A stretch of 64,000 nucleotides of DNA from Rhodospirillales bacterium (GCA_025352565.1 JANXTF010000031.1:1-64000), one strand, 5' to 3'. Shown: positions 1 through 9,109, counted from the stretch's first letter. Notes: a model not told the origin generated them from the sequence alone. Numbers and translations are program-made.

Positions 1-138
1 GACATCGACGACACGTTCGACACCGTCCATGGCGGCCAGCTGCTCAAGCGTCAGGTCCGGCTGCATCTGCCCAGGGCGACACCGGATCAGGCGATCCTCG
101 CGCACGCCCTCTCGCGCATGAACCGGCTCGTCATCTGA
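1..138 (+). pseudogene. IS1380-type transposase remnant, internally deleted, 5' end outside window
   Basis: The frame is open from base 1 to a TGA at 136-138. It begins with DIDDTFDTVHGGQ, which resembles the first catalytic-Asp block of IS1380-family transposases (usually D-I-D-D-T...HG.Q). After about 15 residues it runs directly into RQVRLHLPRATPDQAIL, which resembles the last 30 residues of the same family. Roughly 250 intervening residues would be expected, so an internal deletion is inferred. The product cannot be an active transposase. The family match is from motif memory, not from a search. Confidence 0.55.
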
Positions 139-289
139 CCGCCGGGGCGGAAGCCCCGAACACGCCAACTCCGGTCAACTCCTAACGCCTACCCGCAGCA
201 GAGCCTATCGAAACCGCCATCAAACGGCGGTCGGACGATCATGCCAGCAGCCCCACAACAAGCCGCTGATCGCGGTCGCCGCATCCTTC

Positions 290-307
290 GTGAATAATCC
301 GGGCTAG
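290..307. mobile_element. candidate terminal end of the degraded IS1380-type element
   Basis: GTGAATAATCCGGGCTAG lies about 150 bp after the transposase remnant's stop and resembles the terminal inverted repeats of IS1380-type elements. Its CTAG overlaps the stop codon of the minus-strand oxidoreductase gene (304-306), so the element would abut that gene. The other end is outside the window. Between 139 and 289 there is only a small hairpin, ACCGCC/GGCGGT at 213-231, and no gene. Confidence 0.35.
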
Positions 308-2040
308 ATCGGCATCCGGTAGCCATAGAATTCATGGTCCTCGTTGTAGCCGCCGTGCCCGGCGCCGAGATCTTTGAAATCTCGCACGAATTCGATAGCG
401 GCGACCCACTTGACCATCTTGAACCCCAGCTCGTTCTCGCAGCGCAGCCGCACCGGCGCGCCATGCAGCACGCTGACCGGAGCGCCGTTCATGTCGATGG
501 CCAGCATTGTGAGCGCGTGCCGCATGTTCACCATCCGATGCACGTCGTAATATCGCCCGCCGTCACCGCCATCCGCCAGAGAGTAGAACACGGCATAGCG
601 CGCATCCGCCGTGGGCTGCACCAAATCCAGGAGGTGCCGCATCGGCACGCCGCCCCACTTGGCGACGCCGGACCAGCCCTGGATGCAGAAATGCGTCGTG
701 ATCTGCTCCTGCTGCGGCATCGCCCGCAGGTCCGCCAATGAGAAATCCTGTGGCCGCGCGACCAGCCCGCCGACGCGCAGCCGGTACCCCGCGAACTCGC
801 CCGCCACCAGCGCGTCGAATTCGGCCGACTTCGGCATGGTGCCGTTGAGCCAGAAATACGGGGAGATGTCCTTTTCGGTTAGTTGGCTTTTAGGGTCCCA
901 CCATTCGGCGAGGCCCTTGAGCCATCCCACCATGAATTCCCCGGTCTTCTGCACCAAGCGGGCATGACGGATCGTGAACGGCGAGGCGCGCCACCACGCC
1001 AACGCCACCAGCGCCATCGCTGGCACGAACACGGCGAAGCCGCTCCAGGACGCGTCGTTCGCGCCGGCCCACATCATGTTCAGGTTCGCCCGCGCCCCGG
1101 TGATGAACACCAGCGTCACATGCGCCAAGATGAACAGCAGGAACCACCACATCGCCAGGAAGTGGATCGAGCGCGCCCGCTGCCGGTTCAGCACGCGCCC
1201 GACCCAGCCGAGGTGGTTGGACAGCGACGGGCTTTGCAGAAAGCCGGTGACGATGGACGTGGGCGCCGCGACGAAGACGGTCAAGAAATAGGTGAGCTGC
1301 TGCAGGCTGTTGTAGCGCGTCCAGCTATGGTCGTCCGGGAAGGTGAGCGACAGATATTGCAGCGCGGTCGAGGCGGCATTCGGGATAACCTCCCATGTCG
1401 TCGGCACCAGCCGGTGCCACTGGTCGGTCGAGAATAACAGGACGTAAATGGCGATGCCGTTCAGCGTCCAGAGCATGTTGACCGAAAAATGCCACCAGCG
1501 GGCCAAGCCGATGGAGTGGCGGATGCCGGGGATGCCGAGCCAATCTGGAATCGTCACGGAGTCGTCTTTGGCGGTCCAGACCCGGCCGGGGGGCACGGGC
1601 TTTTGGAAACGGAACCAGTCGGTGCCGGGCGTGCAGTCACGGTGCCAATACAGGCGCGGGTGGTCTGCCAGGATCTGGATGCCGGCGCGGATAATGAACG
1701 CCATGAAGAACAGGTTGAGAAAGTGCGTGAGGCGCAGCCATGCTGGGAAACCCGACATGACGGTGGGGGCGGATGCAGGCACGCCAGGATAACGCACCAG
1801 GAAAGCCTGCACGCCCGGCAGCGTGCGCAGCGCCTGGGCGACCGCCACGCCGATGACGAGCAGCACGAAGGCGATCGGCAGTGCCCACAAAACGTTGACC
1901 CAGCGCTGGCCGAAGCGGATGCGCGGCACGACCCCGGACTGCGGCGGCAGCCAATGGCTGAGCAGCACACGGTCGTCCGCCGGAGTGAGGCTGGCCTGGA
2001 TAGGATCATGCGTTGGCCGCGCGCCACTCTCGCTGTGCAT
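304..2040 (-). CDS. cytochrome b561-type membrane domain fused to a molybdopterin (sulfite oxidase-family) domain
   Basis: This is an inner-membrane redox fusion of about 578 residues. The N-terminal 360 residues hold about six hydrophobic segments with histidines placed as in di-heme cytochrome b561/DUF4405 proteins, such as RWWHFSVN and RSIHFLAMWW. Residues from about 395 to 575 form a sulfite oxidase/MsrP-like molybdopterin domain with the Mo-ligand cysteine in HFCIQGWSG and a typical EDHEFYGYR end. Electrons probably move between quinone, heme and the molybdenum site; the substrate is unknown. ATG 2040 is chosen; an in-frame TTG at 2070 adds 10 residues, and neither has a strong ribosome site. 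The gene stands alone and its stop codon touches the IS remnant. Confidence 0.85.
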   Translation of the reverse strand: MHSESGARPTHDPIQASLTPADDRVLLSHWLPPQSGVVPRIRFGQRWVNVLWALPIAFVLLVIGVAVAQALRTLPGVQAFLVRYPGVPASAPTVMSGFPAWLRLTHFLNLFFMAFIIRAGIQILADHPRLYWHRDCTPGTDWFRFQKPVPPGRVWTAKDDSVTIPDWLGIPGIRHSIGLARWWHFSVNMLWTLNGIAIYVLLFSTDQWHRLVPTTWEVIPNAASTALQYLSLTFPDDHSWTRYNSLQQLTYFLTVFVAAPTSIVTGFLQSPSLSNHLGWVGRVLNRQRARSIHFLAMWWFLLFILAHVTLVFITGARANLNMMWAGANDASWSGFAVFVPAMALVALAWWRASPFTIRHARLVQKTGEFMVGWLKGLAEWWDPKSQLTEKDISPYFWLNGTMPKSAEFDALVAGEFAGYRLRVGGLVARPQDFSLADLRAMPQQEQITTHFCIQGWSGVAKWGGVPMRHLLDLVQPTADARYAVFYSLADGGDGGRYYDVHRMVNMRHALTMLAIDMNGAPVSVLHGAPVRLRCENELGFKMVKWVAAIEFVRDFKDLGAGHGGYNEDHEFYGYRMPI

Positions 2041-2404
2041 TGTTGATCCAATCTTGACGCTTGCGGGCAAACCAGCGGTAGCCTACGCGCCATCCTGCCA
2101 GGCGACGATTGCGGTGGGCGGCCGTATTGCCTCACCCAGAAATGCTCCCGAGCCGCGGTCGGAGTGCCTCACCGAATGCTCCCATAGCATCATAGCGGCG
2201 GCGCGCCATCAGCGTGCTGTGGCCTTGCCTGAGAATGCGTTCAGTTCGTGTGTTTCAGTCACGCTTATGCCCACGGGGTGGTGGCAGCCAGCGCATCCGG
2301 GTCGAGATCGGCGATCGCCTGCGGCGCCGCGGCTGTCGCGCTGCCGTGCAAGCCCACCCCCGCTGGGCGTTTGGCATTCCGGGGGGGGGGGGCGCCAGAA
2401 ACGC
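2041..2404. other. intergenic region upstream of the oxidoreductase, with a 12-G tract
   Basis: No gene was recognised. The region should hold the promoter of the minus-strand oxidoreductase gene and the 3' flank of the formylglycine-generating enzyme gene. A homopolymer of 12 G lies at 2381-2392, only 13 bp past the end of the latter gene. No clear intrinsic terminator was seen. Confidence 0.6.
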
Positions 2405-3421
2405 TCACGGATAGACGATGCGGAATCCGAGATGACCCGTTGTACTGCCTGGCGTGTTACCCGCGCGCCCGGAGATCCGGTAACGATAGCAATATGAGCG
2501 ATGACAGAGGTAGGACCCGCCCTTCATCACTCTCTGAGCGGCGCCGCGTACCTGCCGCTCGGCTGCATGAGCGTGACGACTCAACGACCGCGCGCGAAAC
2601 GGATCGGCGCACCACTCCCAGGTGTTTCCAACCATGTTGTACAGCCCGGCGCCATTGGGTTCGAACGCATCCACGGGCGCGGTGCCCGCGAAACCATCCG
2701 CCGTCGTATTGAGGCGAGGAAACACGCCCTGCCAGATATTACAACGAAACGGGCCATCATCCGTGGGCTCCTCCTCGCCCCACGGGAAGCGCTTGCGTGC
2801 AAATCCCCCAGCGGCAGCATATTCCCACTCGGCTTCCGTCGGCAGCCGGCCGCCGGCCCAGGCGGCGTAGGCCCGCGCATCGTGCCATGAGACGTGGACC
2901 ACCGGATGCCGCAGGCGTGCATCTATTTCGGAACGCAGCCCCTCAGGATGCTTCCAGCAGGCTCCTTCGACCTTGCGCCACCACTCCGCGCCGACGACGG
3001 CCTGGGTCGGCGGATGGTCTTTGGGAAGCAATGCCGCAAACACATAGGACCAGCCAAATCGCTCCGCCTCGGTAAGGTAGTCGGTCTCCGCAACGAACGC
3101 AGCGAACGCCTCATTGGTGACCGCGAAGGGCTCGATCGAGAAAGCACGCACTTTGACCGAGCGGGGAGGATACTCGCCATCGACCGGCAGCATGGGAACG
3201 TCCGAGCCGACCGTGACCAACCCGCCAGGCAGCTCGATGGCGCGAGACCGTAGGCCGTTCAGCCCAGAGGCCCCGCGCCACTCGGCAAGACGATGTTCGG
3301 CTTGCCCCGCGGCATCGGTCTTCCCCGGGCTGCAGCAACCCGAGGACCGCCCGACCGTTGCGCCGGCAATGACCGCGCCGAGGCCGGGCGAGGAACAACG
3401 CCGACCGAAACCATCCGACAT
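2405..3421 (-). CDS. formylglycine-generating enzyme (sulfatase-activating, SUMF1/FGE type)
   Basis: FGE oxidises the cysteine in the C-x-P-x-R motif of type I sulfatases to formylglycine. The 338-residue protein has the FGE-sulfatase fold markers: HPVVHVSWHDARAYAAW, GRLPTEAEWEYAA, GNTWEWCADPF and a C-terminal GGSYLCHRSYCYRYR. The last motif carries both catalytic cysteines (about C306 and C311) at the same spacing as human SUMF1 C336/C341, which sets it apart from non-catalytic FGE-fold proteins. ATG 3421 has a good AGGAG 7 nt upstream. The N-terminal 35 residues contain a short hydrophobic stretch and GRSSGCC, which could be a weak lipobox. It is the last gene of the sulfatase operon, so its targets are probably the two sulfatases encoded upstream. 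Confidence 0.92.
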   Translation of the reverse strand: MSDGFGRRCSSPGLGAVIAGATVGRSSGCCSPGKTDAAGQAEHRLAEWRGASGLNGLRSRAIELPGGLVTVGSDVPMLPVDGEYPPRSVKVRAFSIEPFAVTNEAFAAFVAETDYLTEAERFGWSYVFAALLPKDHPPTQAVVGAEWWRKVEGACWKHPEGLRSEIDARLRHPVVHVSWHDARAYAAWAGGRLPTEAEWEYAAAGGFARKRFPWGEEEPTDDGPFRCNIWQGVFPRLNTTADGFAGTAPVDAFEPNGAGLYNMVGNTWEWCADPFRARSLSRHAHAAERQVRGAAQRVMKGGSYLCHRSYCYRYRISGRAGNTPGSTTGHLGFRIVYP

Positions 3422-3509
3422 GAGCGATCTCCTCCCTTACTCAAGAACATCGACAACGGCGGGTGCGGGCGCCGCGCCTTCCGCCGAAGACGATCGCCGT
3501 CATCCAGCT

Positions 3510-5039
3510 TCAGGCCATTCCGCTGCGCACCAACGGAGTCTCGCGCATGTCATCCGGCCGAGTGCCGATCATCGCCAGGAGTTCGGTCCGGATACCCGCA
3601 TAATCCGGGTCGTCAAACCGGTTTTCCATTTCATCCCGATCCTTGGAGAGATCATAAAGCTCGCCCGCACCCGAATCGAGTTCGATTGTGAGCTTGTGCC
3701 ATTTCGTCCGAACCGTCCGGAGCCGCAGGGGCACGCCGATGCGAGCCAGACCGAGATCCCATTCGCACAACGCGAAGTCCCGGTGTGCGCTGTCTGTCTC
3801 GATCAGAGGGCGGAGGCTCTCGCCGTGGAAGGTCCCTTCGGGTGCGGCACCCGCCCAATCCAGGAAGGTCGGCGCGAGGTCGAGGGTGGAGACCGGTTCA
3901 GCCACAATCTTGCCCTCCGGCACATTCGGCCCGCGCACGATCATGCCAACGCGCAGCAGGCCCTCATAGAGCATCGGACCTTTGAACAGAAGACCATGGT
4001 CGCCGAGCCACTCGCCATGATCGGCCGTGAAGATCACGTAGGTATCGTCTGCCATACCATTGACCTGGAGCGCTGTCAGAATTCGGCCGACATTGTGGTC
4101 GATCAGGGAGATCATCCCGTAGTAATTGGCCATGATGGCCCTGAGCTGTTCGTCCGTCTGCGGCGGATACTGCAGGAAATTGCCCAGGATTTTCTCGGCG
4201 CCGGGACCGGGCGGGCGGTTGTGCGAAGCCTTGTGCCACCACGGCCTCCGGTCGAGATCGAGCGTACGATGGCGAGGTAGCCGGATCGCGTCCGGGTCAT
4301 GCAGCCGGCACCAAGGTTCGGGCGCGTCAAACGGATGGTGCGGGTCCGGGAACGAGGCCCAGACACAGAACGGCTCGTCGGACCCGACATGCCCGTCCAG
4401 GAACCGAACCGTCTGGTTACCCACCCAGGTTGAATTGTGCCATGCGACCGGAAGTGCGGAGTTCCACGTCTGCACGGCATCGGTCAGGGGCGGCCGTGCC
4501 TCCCGATAGAGGGCGTTCTTCTCCTCGCCGAGCCCGTCGCCATGATACCAGCGCTCATAGTTCTGCCCCTGCGGCGGCTTGGAGGGCAGCCAGTTGTTAT
4601 GACCCTCCACCACCAGTTCGGCATGATCGAACCCCATGTAGGGACCCTGCCAGCCCGGCGGGTACTCCGCGCTGCTCGTCTTGCATTCGGGCGTTCCCGT
4701 CGGTGCGAAGGTGTGCATCGTCGAGAAGTGCGCCTTGCCGATCATCGCCGTGTCGTAGCCGGCCCGGCTCAATTGGCCCGCGAAGCCCCGCTCGGCCGTC
4801 TCCGGCGGCAGGTCGATACCATTGTCGCAGACCCCATGCGTCAGCGGCAGGAGCCCGGTCAGAATCGAGGCCCGTGCCGGCTGGCAGATGGGGTTGGGGG
4901 TGATGCAGTTTGAAAAACGAGTTCCGTCCCGGGCGAGCCGATCGAGGTGCGGCGTGTAGATGCCCGGATTTTCGAAACCGAAGCTGTCGCCGCGGTGTTG
5001 GTCCGAGGTGATAAGGAGAATGTTCGGTCTTTTGGCCAT
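3510..5039 (-). CDS. type I sulfatase, about 509 residues
   Basis: Alkaline-phosphatase-superfamily sulfatase that hydrolyses a sulfate ester. PNILLITSDQHRGD supplies metal ligands near the N-terminus, and CQPARASILTG (C52) matches the C-x-P-x-R-x(4)-T-G formylglycine signature. Later motifs include DPHHPFDAP and FTADHGEWLGDHGLL, with further metal and sulfate ligands. The DQHR start and overall layout recall choline-sulfatase-like and carbohydrate sulfatases; the substrate is unknown. There is no signal peptide, suggesting a cytoplasmic enzyme and therefore import of the sulfate ester. ATG 5039 is used; the longer frame to 5093 lies inside the upstream receptor gene. It is followed 88 bp later by the FGE gene. 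Confidence 0.9.
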   Translation of the reverse strand: MAKRPNILLITSDQHRGDSFGFENPGIYTPHLDRLARDGTRFSNCITPNPICQPARASILTGLLPLTHGVCDNGIDLPPETAERGFAGQLSRAGYDTAMIGKAHFSTMHTFAPTGTPECKTSSAEYPPGWQGPYMGFDHAELVVEGHNNWLPSKPPQGQNYERWYHGDGLGEEKNALYREARPPLTDAVQTWNSALPVAWHNSTWVGNQTVRFLDGHVGSDEPFCVWASFPDPHHPFDAPEPWCRLHDPDAIRLPRHRTLDLDRRPWWHKASHNRPPGPGAEKILGNFLQYPPQTDEQLRAIMANYYGMISLIDHNVGRILTALQVNGMADDTYVIFTADHGEWLGDHGLLFKGPMLYEGLLRVGMIVRGPNVPEGKIVAEPVSTLDLAPTFLDWAGAAPEGTFHGESLRPLIETDSAHRDFALCEWDLGLARIGVPLRLRTVRTKWHKLTIELDSGAGELYDLSKDRDEMENRFDDPDYAGIRTELLAMIGTRPDDMRETPLVRSGMA

Positions 5040-5050
5040 GGTGTCTCTCG

Positions 5051-6013
5051 TCACTTTACTTGTGCGCCGGCGGCGGAAACGACCGCCGCCCATTTTGTGG
5101 TTTCAGCGTCGATCAGCGCCGCGTATTCGGCGGGGCTGCCGAAGACGATGTCGGCGCCTTGACCCGAGAGGGCGCGCGCCACTTCAGGATCCTTCAGCGC
5201 CTTCGCGACCTCGGCGTTCAGCCGCGCGATGATGGGTTCGGGCGTGCCCAACGGGGCCGCCAGGCCGTTCCACGACGAAACGTCGAAGCCAGGCAGGCCC
5301 GACTCAGACATGGTCGGGATCTCGGGCAGCAATGGCGACCGCCTGCTGTTGGTCACGGCGATGGCCTTGAGCTGGCCGCTTTGAATCTGCGCGATGGTCG
5401 GCGGGATATTGGGAATGACGAAGTCCACGCGGGCGGCCATCACGTCGGTCAGGGCCTGGCCGAAGTTGCGATAGGGGACATGCTCCATGTCGACCTTTGC
5501 CATCGTCTTGATGAGCTCGCCGGCCAGGTGCGACGTCGTGCCGTTGCCACCGCTGGCGAATTTCAACTTACGCGTCCGCGCCTGGTCGATGAGATTCCCG
5601 AGCGAGGATATGTTCGACGACGGGGGAACGACGAGCACGTTGCTGACCGACGTCAGTTGCGAGATCAGGGCCACGCCCTTCGCGGGATCGAAGGACAGGT
5701 TCGGATACAGCGACTTGCCGATGGCGTTGGCGACGCTGTTGAGCAGAAGGGTGTAGCCATCCGGCGCCGCGCGCATGACAGCTTCGGTTCCGATGTTGCC
5801 GCCTGCGCCGGGCCGATTGTCGATGACGATGGGCTGTCCCATATCCGCCGACATCTTCTGCCCGACCACCCGCGCGACGATGTCGGGAAAAGCGCCGGCC
5901 GCGAAAGGGACGACGATTCGGATCGGCCGGGCGGGATAGCTCTGGGCGGCGGCCCCCTGCGCAAAGACCGCCCCCAAAAGCAGCACAAGCACACGGATCG
6001 CAAGGTTTTTCAT
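5051..6013 (-). CDS. Bug/TctC-family periplasmic solute receptor (second copy)
   Basis: Tripartite tricarboxylate transporter receptor, about 320 residues. A signal peptide (MKNLAIRVLVLLLGAVFAQG, cut near AAAQ) is followed by the family hallmark SYPARPIRIVVPFAAG, NRPGAGGNIGTEAV, the DGYTLL block and HVPYRNFGQALTDVMAARVDF. These receptors bind carboxylated solutes in the periplasm and hand them to TctAB. ATG 6013 has AAGGA upstream. It lies 164 bp after tctA and just before the sulfatase. The first receptor of the operon, at 8141-9109, is clearly different in sequence, so the two probably bind different ligands. Confidence 0.9.
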   Translation of the reverse strand: MKNLAIRVLVLLLGAVFAQGAAAQSYPARPIRIVVPFAAGAFPDIVARVVGQKMSADMGQPIVIDNRPGAGGNIGTEAVMRAAPDGYTLLLNSVANAIGKSLYPNLSFDPAKGVALISQLTSVSNVLVVPPSSNISSLGNLIDQARTRKLKFASGGNGTTSHLAGELIKTMAKVDMEHVPYRNFGQALTDVMAARVDFVIPNIPPTIAQIQSGQLKAIAVTNSRRSPLLPEIPTMSESGLPGFDVSSWNGLAAPLGTPEPIIARLNAEVAKALKDPEVARALSGQGADIVFGSPAEYAALIDAETTKWAAVVSAAGAQVK

Positions 6014-6177
6014 TTGGCATCCTTAGGCGGAAAGAGTGAATCCGCAGGCTCCGGAGCAGACATGCGAGCAAATCGGCGCCTGCGAGCGCGCGTTGCGCCT
6101 GTGACGACAGCGACCCGGCAGGGGCATTCGGCGCATCATCTCCGGATCGGGACCGCCATGCCTCCAGCAGCGCATGG

Positions 6178-7677
6178 CTAGGCCATTCCGCGGCGAAGAC
6201 CATCCGGCCGCTTTCTGAGAGACAGGACGATCTGCGCGACGACGATGAGCGCCGTCAGGCCAAGCAGCGAGGCGCTGATGGGTTCAAGGATGAACGTTTT
6301 GAGACTGCCGCCGCTGATCAGCATCGCCCGCCGAAAATATTCCTCCAGCATCGGGCCAAGGATGAATCCAAGCATCAGCGGCGCCGGGTCCAACTCCAAC
6401 CGCATCATGACATAGCCGATCAGACCGAAGGAGGCGGTGATCATGATGTCGTTCAGGTTGTTGTTCACGCTGAACGTTCCGACGCAGCAGAAGAACAGGA
6501 TGGACGGGAACAGGACGTTGTAGGGAACCTTGAACACCGACAGCCAGAACCTGACCAGCGGCACATTCAGGATCAACAGGAAGCAGTTGCCGATCCACAT
6601 GCTGGCGACCAGGCCCCAAAACAGGTCTGGATGGTTTGCGATCATATTCGGGCCAGGCTGCACACCCTTCAGGATGAAGGCCGCCATCATCAGCGCCATC
6701 ACAGGGTTTTCGGGAATGCCGATGCTCATCAGCGGGATGAAGCTGGTGCGGGCCGCCGCCTCGTCCGCCGCAGCCTGCCCGGCGACTCCTTCGATCGCTC
6801 CCGCCCCAATCTCGTCACGGAATTTGCTGAACTTCTTCTCGATTCCGTAGGCGGCAAACTGCGCGATCACCGGGCCGCCGCCCGGAATGATGCCCAGCAG
6901 GGAACCGACGACGCTGCCTCGAAGCGCGCTGGGGATGATGCGTTTAAACTCCGGCCAGGTCGGGATGAGGTTGATACGGCCATTGAACGGTGTGCGCTCA
7001 TCCTTGGCATCGAGATTCTTGGTGATTTCAGCGATGCCGAAACAGCCGAGCGCCACGCTTACCAGGCTTACCCCGTCCGCCAGGGCCGGCAGGCCGAAGG
7101 TGAAGCGCTCCAGGCCTGTCTCCACGTCTGTGCCTATCTGGCCGAGCAAGACGCCCACCAGGCACATGGAAAAGCCGTTCAGCAGGCTGCCCGTGGTGAC
7201 GAAGCTGACGCAGAGAAAGCCGAACAGCATCAGCGCACAGTAATCCGCTGGCCCGAACAGCAAGGCGACGTGGCCAAGGAGCGGCGCGAGCCAGGCGAGC
7301 ACCACGATCGCGACCGTTCCGCCGATGAAGCTGGATACGCCGGCCGTGAACAGGGCAAGCCCGGTCTTGCCCTTCAGCGTCATCTGGTAGCCGTCGATAC
7401 AGGCCACGATGCTGCTTGCATGCGGAATTCTCATGGTGATCGCACTGACGCTGTCGCCGTACTGCGCCCCGTAATAGATGCCCGCCAGCATGATCAGCGC
7501 GCCCGTCGCCGGAATGGAGTAGGTGAGCGGCAGGAGCAGGCTGATCGTCGCCAGCGGCCCAAGGCCGGGGAGCAGGCCCACGAGCGTGCCGACCACGCAC
7601 CCGACGGCGCAGTAGAGTAGGTTCTCCACGGTGAGCGCGTGACCGAAGCCGAAGGCGAGATTGTGGAGCACGTCCAT
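6178..7677 (-). CDS. tctA: TctA-type large membrane subunit of a tripartite tricarboxylate transporter
   Basis: Integral membrane permease of about 499 residues with many hydrophobic segments. Family hallmarks are GTLVGLLPGLGPLATISLLLP near the N-terminus, YYGAQYGDSVSAI, and the matching second half with GIIPGGGPVIAQFAAYGIEK and SIGIPENPVMALMMAAFILKG. ATG 7677 overlaps the tctB stop as TGATG, so translation is probably coupled. The longer open frame reaching 8409 covers tctB and is not used. It works with TctB and the two Bug receptors around it to import a carboxylate, here perhaps a sugar acid, using the ion gradient. Confidence 0.93.
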   Translation of the reverse strand: MDVLHNLAFGFGHALTVENLLYCAVGCVVGTLVGLLPGLGPLATISLLLPLTYSIPATGALIMLAGIYYGAQYGDSVSAITMRIPHASSIVACIDGYQMTLKGKTGLALFTAGVSSFIGGTVAIVVLAWLAPLLGHVALLFGPADYCALMLFGFLCVSFVTTGSLLNGFSMCLVGVLLGQIGTDVETGLERFTFGLPALADGVSLVSVALGCFGIAEITKNLDAKDERTPFNGRINLIPTWPEFKRIIPSALRGSVVGSLLGIIPGGGPVIAQFAAYGIEKKFSKFRDEIGAGAIEGVAGQAAADEAAARTSFIPLMSIGIPENPVMALMMAAFILKGVQPGPNMIANHPDLFWGLVASMWIGNCFLLILNVPLVRFWLSVFKVPYNVLFPSILFFCCVGTFSVNNNLNDIMITASFGLIGYVMMRLELDPAPLMLGFILGPMLEEYFRRAMLISGGSLKTFILEPISASLLGLTALIVVAQIVLSLRKRPDGLRRGMA

Positions 7678-8111
7678 CAGAACAGCCCCAGATTCAGCCC
7701 GAGGAATCGCTCGAGAGCCAAGGCCACGACGATGAGTCCGGCCGTGATCTGCAGACTGCGTTTCCAGTTGAAGCTGGGCGCGGCGAAGCCGGCCACGAAG
7801 ACCAGGACCAGGATCGCCAGCGCTGCGTCGACGAGTTGCGCCGCCAGGACGAAGCCGGCCAGACTCAGCATGATCAGGGTAATGTTCTTGAGATTGACGT
7901 AGAGCTGCTCCGACGTCTCGTAGCGCGAGCGGACGAGCATGGCGACGGCGACCAGCAGGAGCAGGCCGCTGATCAGCAACGGGAACAGCCCGGGCCCGGC
8001 ATGCGAGAGATTCCCGATCGGATAGCGCGCCGCCTTCGCTCCGAAAAACAGCGCGACCGCCGCGAGGAACAGGCCGCGTGCAATATTTCTCTTGGGCATC
8101 GTCCGAATCAT
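7677..8111 (-). CDS. tctB: TctB-type small membrane subunit of a tripartite tricarboxylate transporter
   Basis: A small four-helix membrane protein of about 144 residues with hydrophobic segments near residues 10-30, 45-65, 80-100 and 105-140, as in the TctB family. The helix-loop AARYPIGNLSHAGPGLFPLLIS is typical (the x-G-P-G-x-F-P motif). Start ATG 8111 is chosen because AAGGA lies about 11 nt upstream; ATG 8099 is also possible. It sits between a Bug receptor gene and tctA, with a 1-nt overlap to tctA. Confidence 0.88.
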   Translation of the reverse strand: MIRTMPKRNIARGLFLAAVALFFGAKAARYPIGNLSHAGPGLFPLLISGLLLLVAVAMLVRSRYETSEQLYVNLKNITLIMLSLAGFVLAAQLVDAALAILVLVFVAGFAAPSFNWKRSLQITAGLIVVALALERFLGLNLGLF

Positions 8112-8140
8112 CGGGGCAGCTGTCCTTGTCGAATGAGAAC

Positions 8141-9109
8141 TCAGAGCTTGAGCCCCAGGAGGGCGATGATCGGGCCCCATCGTTCACGCTCGGCGGCAAT
8201 GAACGCCGCAAACGCGTCGGCATCCCGGTATACGGGAACGATCGAGGCGACGTCGAAGCGGTGTCGCAGGTCCGGATTGTCCAGCGCCTGCTTGAGGCCG
8301 GCTCCCAGTTTCGCAAGAACGTCCGGCGGGGTGCGGGCGGGTGCGAACATGCCCTGCCAGCCTTCGACCACGATGTCGCCGTAGCCGGCCTCGCCGATCG
8401 TGGGAACATCGGGCAGGTTTGGCGCCCGTGTCGTCGCCATGGTCGCGAGCGCGCGCAGCGTGCCTGCCTTCACATAGGGCGCCACGGCCGATTCGGCATC
8501 GATGGCAAAATCGAGCCGGGCGGCCAGCACATCGGTAATCATCGGCGCGGACCCGCGGTAGGGAACATGCGTCATCACCGCCCCGGACGCGGCTTTGAAC
8601 AGCTCGGTCCCCAAATGCTGCACGGAACCGTTGCCGGACGAACCATAGGTCCCCGGCCTCTGGCGGGTCATGGCGGCGAAGGCAGGCAAGTCCTTCGCGG
8701 CGCTCTGAGTTGAAACCACGGCGATGAACCGGACCGTCGCCGCCTGGCCGATGGGGACGAAGTCACGCGCCGGGTCGAACGCCAGGTTGGGGAAAAGGAA
8801 AGAATTCATGACGAGTTGCGGGCTGTTGCCCAGCATCAGCGTGTAGCCGTCCGGCACTGCTCTCACGACCTCGCTCGATGCGATGTTGCCGCTGGCGCCG
8901 GTGCGGTTATCGACGATCATGGTTTGCCCCAGCCCGCGCCCCATCTCCTCAGCGACGGCACGCGCGACCAGATCGACGGCACCTCCGGGCGCGAACCCCA
9001 CCACGAGCCGCATCGGCCGGCTTGGGTAGGAATCGGCTGTGGCTGCCCTCAGCGTCGCCGGAAGCAACAGACCTGCCGCGAGCACGGTGCGGCGGCTGAC
9101 GCGCGTCAT
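8141..9109 (-). CDS. Bug/TctC-family periplasmic solute receptor with a Tat-like signal
   Basis: Receptor of about 322 residues. The N-terminus MTRVSRRTVLAAGLLLPATL carries a twin-arginine-like SRRTVL motif before a hydrophobic stretch, suggesting Tat export. It is followed by SYPSRPMRLVVGFAPGGAVD, NRTGASGNIASSEVVRAVP, DGYTLMLG and THVPYRGSAPMITDVLAARLDF, all typical of Bug proteins. Start 9109 is taken from this signal; the longer frame to 9256 lacks one. It is the first transporter gene after the dehydrogenase gene and is followed directly by tctB-tctA, making it the most likely cognate receptor. Confidence 0.9.
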   Translation of the reverse strand: MTRVSRRTVLAAGLLLPATLRAATADSYPSRPMRLVVGFAPGGAVDLVARAVAEEMGRGLGQTMIVDNRTGASGNIASSEVVRAVPDGYTLMLGNSPQLVMNSFLFPNLAFDPARDFVPIGQAATVRFIAVVSTQSAAKDLPAFAAMTRQRPGTYGSSGNGSVQHLGTELFKAASGAVMTHVPYRGSAPMITDVLAARLDFAIDAESAVAPYVKAGTLRALATMATTRAPNLPDVPTIGEAGYGDIVVEGWQGMFAPARTPPDVLAKLGAGLKQALDNPDLRHRFDVASIVPVYRDADAFAAFIAAERERWGPIIALLGLKL

